8,543 bases of DNA, from the NCBI GenBank assembly GCA_020027805.1, contig JAHKKQ010000091.1:1-8543 (forward strand), read 5' to 3'. The DNA comes from Candidatus Dadabacteria bacterium. GTDB lineage: Bacteria; Desulfobacterota_D; UBA1144; Nemesobacterales; UBA2774. Made by a program: the position numbers and the translations under genes. Positions 5,180-8,543 of the stretch are shown here, piece by piece. Below the pieces are notes generated by a model. That model worked only from the letters and a program-made list of their open reading frames with translations, did not search any database and was not told the origin of the DNA. The stretch's first letter is position 1. Each line of letters opens with the position of its first letter.

Positions 5180-5189
5180 CGAACCCTTT

Positions 5190-6170
5190 ATGGACAACGC
5201 AATAGTAGTCGAAGGACTTAAAAAGTCATACGGAAAACTGCAGGTGCTCGACGGGATTAATTTCGCAGCGCGCCGCGGCTCGGTCCTGGGAATACTCGGA
5301 CCTAATGGCGCGGGGAAGACGACCACCGTCAAAATCCTCAGCACCTTGCTCAAGCCCGACGGCGGGAGGGCATTCATCAACGGCTACGATGTCGTGCGCG
5401 AATCGCACAAGGTGCGGAGCAGCATCGGTCTGACCGGACAGTACGCTGCGGTCGACGAGTATCTGAGCGGCGAGGAAAACCTCGAAATGATGGGACGGCT
5501 ATACCGGCTGAGTAACGCTGATACGAAAAGCCGCACGCGGGAGCTGCTCCGGCAGTTCGACCTCGTGGATGCCGCTTCCCGCCAGCTTAGAACGTATTCG
5601 GGCGGTATGCGGAGGCGGATCGACCTCGCAGCGAGCCTCATCGCCTCTCCTTCGGTCCTGTTCCTGGACGAGCCTACTACGGGCCTCGACCCCAGGAGCC
5701 GTCTCCTTATGTGGGACATCATTAAAGAGCTCGCTGCGGGCGACACCACCATACTGCTAACCACCCAATACATGGAAGAAGCCGACTGGCTCGCGGACGA
5801 GATCGTCGTTATAGACAGGGGGACGGTCATTACGCAGGGCACGCCGTCCGAGCTCAAAGCGCGGGTGGGGTCCGAATACCTGGAGCTGATCATCGCCGAA
5901 GGGAGCGATTTCGAGACAGCCGAGAATGTAATAATGTGCGATGAGCTCTATATCGACCGTCCGCGCCGCAGTATAAGCGTTGCGACCAGGAACGGCGTCA
6001 GGGAGCTCAAGGAAATCCTGGACTGTCTTGAAAAAGCCCGGATAGAGGTCGAGAGCGTATCCCTCCACCGTCCAACGCTCGATGACGTCTTTCTTACTCT
6101 AACGGGACGCACTGCTACCGCGGAAAATGACCACGGTCAGACGGAGAAAAAGGAAAAGGCGAAGCAATGA
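5190..6170 (+). CDS. DrrA-type ABC exporter, ATP-binding subunit
   Basis: The protein has 326 residues, typical for DrrA-like ATPases. It powers the membrane partner encoded next. Motifs in order: Walker A GPNGAGKT (37-44), Q-loop Q84 in LTGQYAAVDE, signature YSGGM (136-140), Walker B VLFLDE (156-161) and D-loop GLDP. At the H-loop the usual histidine is glutamine (LLTTQYMEEAD, Q193), which is normal in the DrrA subfamily. The C-terminal region to about residue 310 (LHRPTLDDVFLTLTGR) is the DrrA-type extension (DUF4162-like), and it is followed by a charged tail. Relatives export anthracyclines, other drugs or lipids; the substrate here cannot be read from sequence. The ATG lies ten bases after TATAAT with no ribosome-binding site. 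The stop overlaps the permease start (ATGA). The operon diverges from arsR with 214 bp between them. Confidence 0.95.
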   Translation: MDNAIVVEGLKKSYGKLQVLDGINFAARRGSVLGILGPNGAGKTTTVKILSTLLKPDGGRAFINGYDVVRESHKVRSSIGLTGQYAAVDEYLSGEENLEMMGRLYRLSNADTKSRTRELLRQFDLVDAASRQLRTYSGGMRRRIDLAASLIASPSVLFLDEPTTGLDPRSRLLMWDIIKELAAGDTTILLTTQYMEEADWLADEIVVIDRGTVITQGTPSELKARVGSEYLELIIAEGSDFETAENVIMCDELYIDRPRRSISVATRNGVRELKEILDCLEKARIEVESVSLHRPTLDDVFLTLTGRTATAENDHGQTEKKEKAKQ

Positions 6171-6994
6171 ACCAGATTTCCGCCTTAGTCACGAAAGTGA
6201 CGCCTGAACGCCATTCCGCCATATATTGGTTTCTCAGCGATTCCTGGGTCCTTACGAGGCGGAGCATCAAACACATCACGAGGAACCTCGACCAGCTGCT
6301 GTCCCTGATCCTCATGCCTATCATGTTCCTGATCCTATTCCGCTACGTCTTCGGAGGCGCTATCGACACCGGCGGAACGACTTACCCCAATTTCCTTCTG
6401 GCGGGCGTGCTTGTCGAAAGCCTCGCCTTCGGCTCGAGCAACACTACAGTCAATATAGTGCTCGACCTCAAACGCGGCATAGTGGACAGGTTCCGGTCCC
6501 TGCCGATGAACAGCTCGGCGCTGCTTTCGAGCCATGTGATGGCCGATCTCTTCCGCAACACCATTTCAAGCCTCATAATGCTAGCCGCGGGCTTCGTTGT
6601 CGGCTTCCGCCCGACCGCAGACCCGCTCGAATGGGTCATGGTATTCGGCCTCCTGCTCCTTTTTACGTTCGCCATGTCCTGGTTCTGCGCCATTCTGGGG
6701 CTATTAGTGAAGAGCGTCGAGGCAGCTCAGTGGATAAGCTTCCTTTTCATCATGCCCCTCACCTTCGCTTCAAGCGCCTTCGTCCCGACGGACGATATGC
6801 CAACCGCCCTCCGCATCTTTGCCGATAACCAGCCGTTTACTCACGTGATCGAAGCCATGCGCGCATGGCTCGTCGGAACGCCTATTGGAAACGCCGGGTG
6901 GTTATCAGTGGTCTGGTGCGTCGCCATAACCCTCGTCTCGATGCCGGCAGCCGCCTGGCTCTTCCGTCGTCAGACGCAAATTTCGCCGGTATGA
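6167..6994 (+). CDS. DrrB-type ABC-2 exporter permease
   Basis: The protein has 275 residues with about six hydrophobic segments, as in ABC-2 permeases. The first is LLSLILMPIMFLILFRYVFGG. The family-typical loop RGIVDRFRSLPM (103-114) lies between segments two and three. FASSAFVPTDDMP (200-212), typical of DrrB, precedes PFTHVIEAMRAWLVG. The protein should form the membrane pore as a dimer with two copies of the upstream ATPase. Its ATG overlaps the ATPase stop by four bases (ATGA), so translation is coupled and the subunits should be made in step. No clear terminator was found in the 269 bp that follow. The substrate is unknown; drug or lipid export is the family theme. Confidence 0.94.
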   Translation: MNQISALVTKVTPERHSAIYWFLSDSWVLTRRSIKHITRNLDQLLSLILMPIMFLILFRYVFGGAIDTGGTTYPNFLLAGVLVESLAFGSSNTTVNIVLDLKRGIVDRFRSLPMNSSALLSSHVMADLFRNTISSLIMLAAGFVVGFRPTADPLEWVMVFGLLLLFTFAMSWFCAILGLLVKSVEAAQWISFLFIMPLTFASSAFVPTDDMPTALRIFADNQPFTHVIEAMRAWLVGTPIGNAGWLSVVWCVAITLVSMPAAAWLFRRQTQISPV

Positions 6995-7263
6995 GTAAAT
7001 GCAGGGCGCCGGTTGTGTCGTCGACGGTTATTTCATGCGCGGATCTCTATTTCCGGTGTGAATTTTCCCTCCATTCTCTTGACAGCCGCCTTTTTCACTG
7101 AACAATCATCGGTAATCCGCCAGAATTAAAAAAACCTCATATGTTTCGAACTGCAATAATAACCCCGCCTCCTCCCCCAACGGGATAGTTCCGTCCGGGA
7201 CAGGTCGCGTAATTTTTATTTCGGGGATATAAAATTCGCACTCTCTGAAGGACGCATAGTTTT
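6995..7263. other. Intergenic stretch before the SulP gene
   Basis: There are 269 bases with no convincing gene. A TTGACA (7079-7084) has only a poor -10 partner (AACAAT, 7101-7106). A TATAAA (7228-7233) could be a -10 box for the SulP gene but lacks a -35. No stable hairpin with T-run was found after the permease gene. Confidence 0.5.
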
Positions 7264-8543
7264 ATGTTAACGCCCAAGCTCTTCACCACGCTCCGCGGAT
7301 ATAACAGATCGACATTCACGCACGACCTCTTCGCGGGTGTCACCGTAGGCATCGTGGCTCTCCCCCTGGCAATGGCTTTTGCCATCGCGAGCGGCGTAAC
7401 GCCCGAGAGGGGACTGTTCACCGCAATCGTCGCGGGGGTGCTCATTTCTCTCCTCGGCGGGAGCAGGGTACAGATAGGCGGACCCACGGGCGCTTTCGTC
7501 GTCATAGTGTCGGGCATAGTGGCCGAGTTCGGATACGACGGCCTGGTTTACTGCATGATCATGGCGGGCGGGTTCCTCATCGCGCTCGGCCTCTTCCGTA
7601 TGGGCGGCCTGATAAAATTCATCCCGTTCCCCGTCACAACCGGCTTCACTTCGGGCATAGCGGTCGTGATTTTCTCGACCCAAATAAAGGACCTGCTCGG
7701 GCTCCGGATTGAGCAAGTCCCGGCAGAGTTCGTTCCGAAATGGATAGAGTACTTCCGCCACCTAGACCTCATAAACATTCAGGCGGCTGCCATCGGCATC
7801 GGGACTATTCTGGTCATTACCATAACCCGGAAATTCGTGCCCCGCATACCGGCGATGCTGCTCGGCATGATGGCGGCCACTATCGCGTCTTCGGCCCTCG
7901 GCCTCGACGTGGAAACGATCGGCAGCCGTTTCGGCGACCTGCCGAGGACTATACCCCTGCCGAGCTTCCCTTCATTCGACATCGAGAAGGTTAAGAGCCT
8001 CGTATCACCCGCGTTCACTGTCGGAATACTCGCGGCAATAGAATCGCTCCTGTCAGCTACGGTCGCGGACGGCATGATCGGGGGACGCCACCGCTCGAAT
8101 ATGGAGCTCGTTGCCCAGGGCGTCGCCAACATAGGCTCGGCCGTGTTCGGCGGCATACCGGCGACCGGGGCTATAGCACGCACAGTAACGAACGTGAAGA
8201 GCGGCGCGAAGACGCCGGTCGCGGGCATCATACACGCAATATCCCTTGCGCTAATGCTGCTCTTCCTCGCGCCTCTCGCAAAGATGATACCTCTCGCGGC
8301 CCTGGCGGGCATACTCGTCGTCGTGAGCTACAACATGAGCGAAATAGGCCATTTCGTAGGGCTGCTCAAGGCCCCGAAGAGCGACGTCATGGTGCTCCTC
8401 ACGACGTTCGCCCTGACCATATTCGTAGACCTCACAGTCGCGGTCGAAGTCGGAATAGTGCTCGCTGCCCTCCTTTTCATAAGGCGCATGTCGGAAGTAA
8501 CCAACGTGGGCATGATAACGCGGGACCTCCGCGAGAACGGGGA
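7264..8543 (+). CDS. SulP-family inorganic anion transporter, 5' part
   Basis: The frame is open from ATG 7264 to the window end, giving 426 codons without a stop. GAAGGA (7247-7252) lies 11 bases ahead of the start. The protein begins with HDLFAGVTVGIVALPLAMAFAIASG (from residue 20), the standard SulP entry. Next come GLFTAIVAG and GGSRVQIGGPTGAFVVIV (65-82), the anion-site repeat region. AQGVANIGSAVFGGIPATGAIART (around 284-307), followed by TNVKSGAKTP, is the most conserved SulP block. About 10-12 membrane segments are visible, built from alternating glycine- and alanine-rich helices. The last segment (VEVGIVLAALLFIRRMSEV) leads into the linker that normally precedes a cytoplasmic STAS domain, which must lie beyond the window. 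SulP members carry sulfate, bicarbonate or dicarboxylates by symport or exchange; the substrate cannot be decided here. No neighbouring gene hints at one. Confidence 0.95.
   Translation, partial: MLTPKLFTTLRGYNRSTFTHDLFAGVTVGIVALPLAMAFAIASGVTPERGLFTAIVAGVLISLLGGSRVQIGGPTGAFVVIVSGIVAEFGYDGLVYCMIMAGGFLIALGLFRMGGLIKFIPFPVTTGFTSGIAVVIFSTQIKDLLGLRIEQVPAEFVPKWIEYFRHLDLINIQAAAIGIGTILVITITRKFVPRIPAMLLGMMAATIASSALGLDVETIGSRFGDLPRTIPLPSFPSFDIEKVKSLVSPAFTVGILAAIESLLSATVADGMIGGRHRSNMELVAQGVANIGSAVFGGIPATGAIARTVTNVKSGAKTPVAGIIHAISLALMLLFLAPLAKMIPLAALAGILVVVSYNMSEIGHFVGLLKAPKSDVMVLLTTFALTIFVDLTVAVEVGIVLAALLFIRRMSEVTNVGMITRDLRENG

Noticed and set aside
5761..5800. Loss of the catalytic histidine in the ABC ATPase H-loop as a sign of an inactive enzyme
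   Set aside because: Glutamine at this place (LLTTQY) is usual in DrrA-type ATPases, so it is not a defect.
5384..5893. 169-codon minus-strand frame
   Set aside because: Shadow of the ABC ATPase, whose Walker and signature motifs all lie on the plus strand.
7779..8312. 177-codon minus-strand frame, with other minus-strand frames between 7137 and 8513
   Set aside because: All are shadows of the SulP gene, which is open from 7264 to the window end with strong family motifs.

Overview
The window is an ordinary, gene-dense bacterial chromosome segment of moderately high GC. Several genes prefer ATA for isoleucine, AGG for arginine and CTC for leucine. The two IPTL-CTERM envelope proteins point to a Gram-negative organism with an exosortase system. 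A deltaproteobacterial-type lineage (Desulfobacterota/Myxococcota sense) or a related uncultivated phylum fits best. That placement is inference from gene content and codon style; nothing here fixes the taxon.

Layout. (1) Positions 1-483 hold the 3' part of a sigma-70 family factor (regions 3 and 4). It meets a small secreted LysM protein (480-827, minus) tail to tail, and the two stop codons share one CTAG. (2) Positions 843-3024 carry two secreted IPTL-CTERM proteins that flank dtd (D-aminoacyl-tRNA deacylase). The first is a four-repeat NHL/beta-propeller-like protein. The second has one Cna-B/prealbumin-like domain. (3) Positions 3025-4128 are a trans-translation module: smpB followed by its RNA partner ssrA (tmRNA), whose proposed tag reads ATNDFALAA. 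(4) Positions 4143-4975 (minus) are a translationally coupled ArsR-type repressor and AHSA1/SRPBCC protein. (5) Positions 5190-6994 are a DrrA/DrrB-type ABC exporter pair overlapping by ATGA, divergent from the arsR pair. (6) From 7264 to the window end runs a SulP-family anion transporter; its end, normally a STAS domain, lies outside.

How the genes relate. smpB and ssrA act together in ribosome rescue, and dtd is another translation-quality enzyme. The ArsR/AHSA1 pair and the divergent exporter may form one regulated unit, because both promoters carry inverted repeats with a CTTA...TAAG core. The IPTL proteins need an exosortase that is not in the window.

Regulatory picture. Good -35/-10 pairs precede the lysM gene, the second IPTL gene, smpB and arsR. 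For smpB and arsR the -10 box lies only 6-7 nt from the ATG and no usable Shine-Dalgarno is present, so leaderless transcripts are predicted. The secreted-protein genes instead have strong Shine-Dalgarno sites. No gap between genes exceeds 300 bases. I found no IS element, CRISPR array, tRNA or rRNA, and no clearly novel multi-gene system. The most unusual items are the envelope-protein pair around dtd, the possible isopeptide triad, the repeat structure of the propeller protein and the leaderless promoters.
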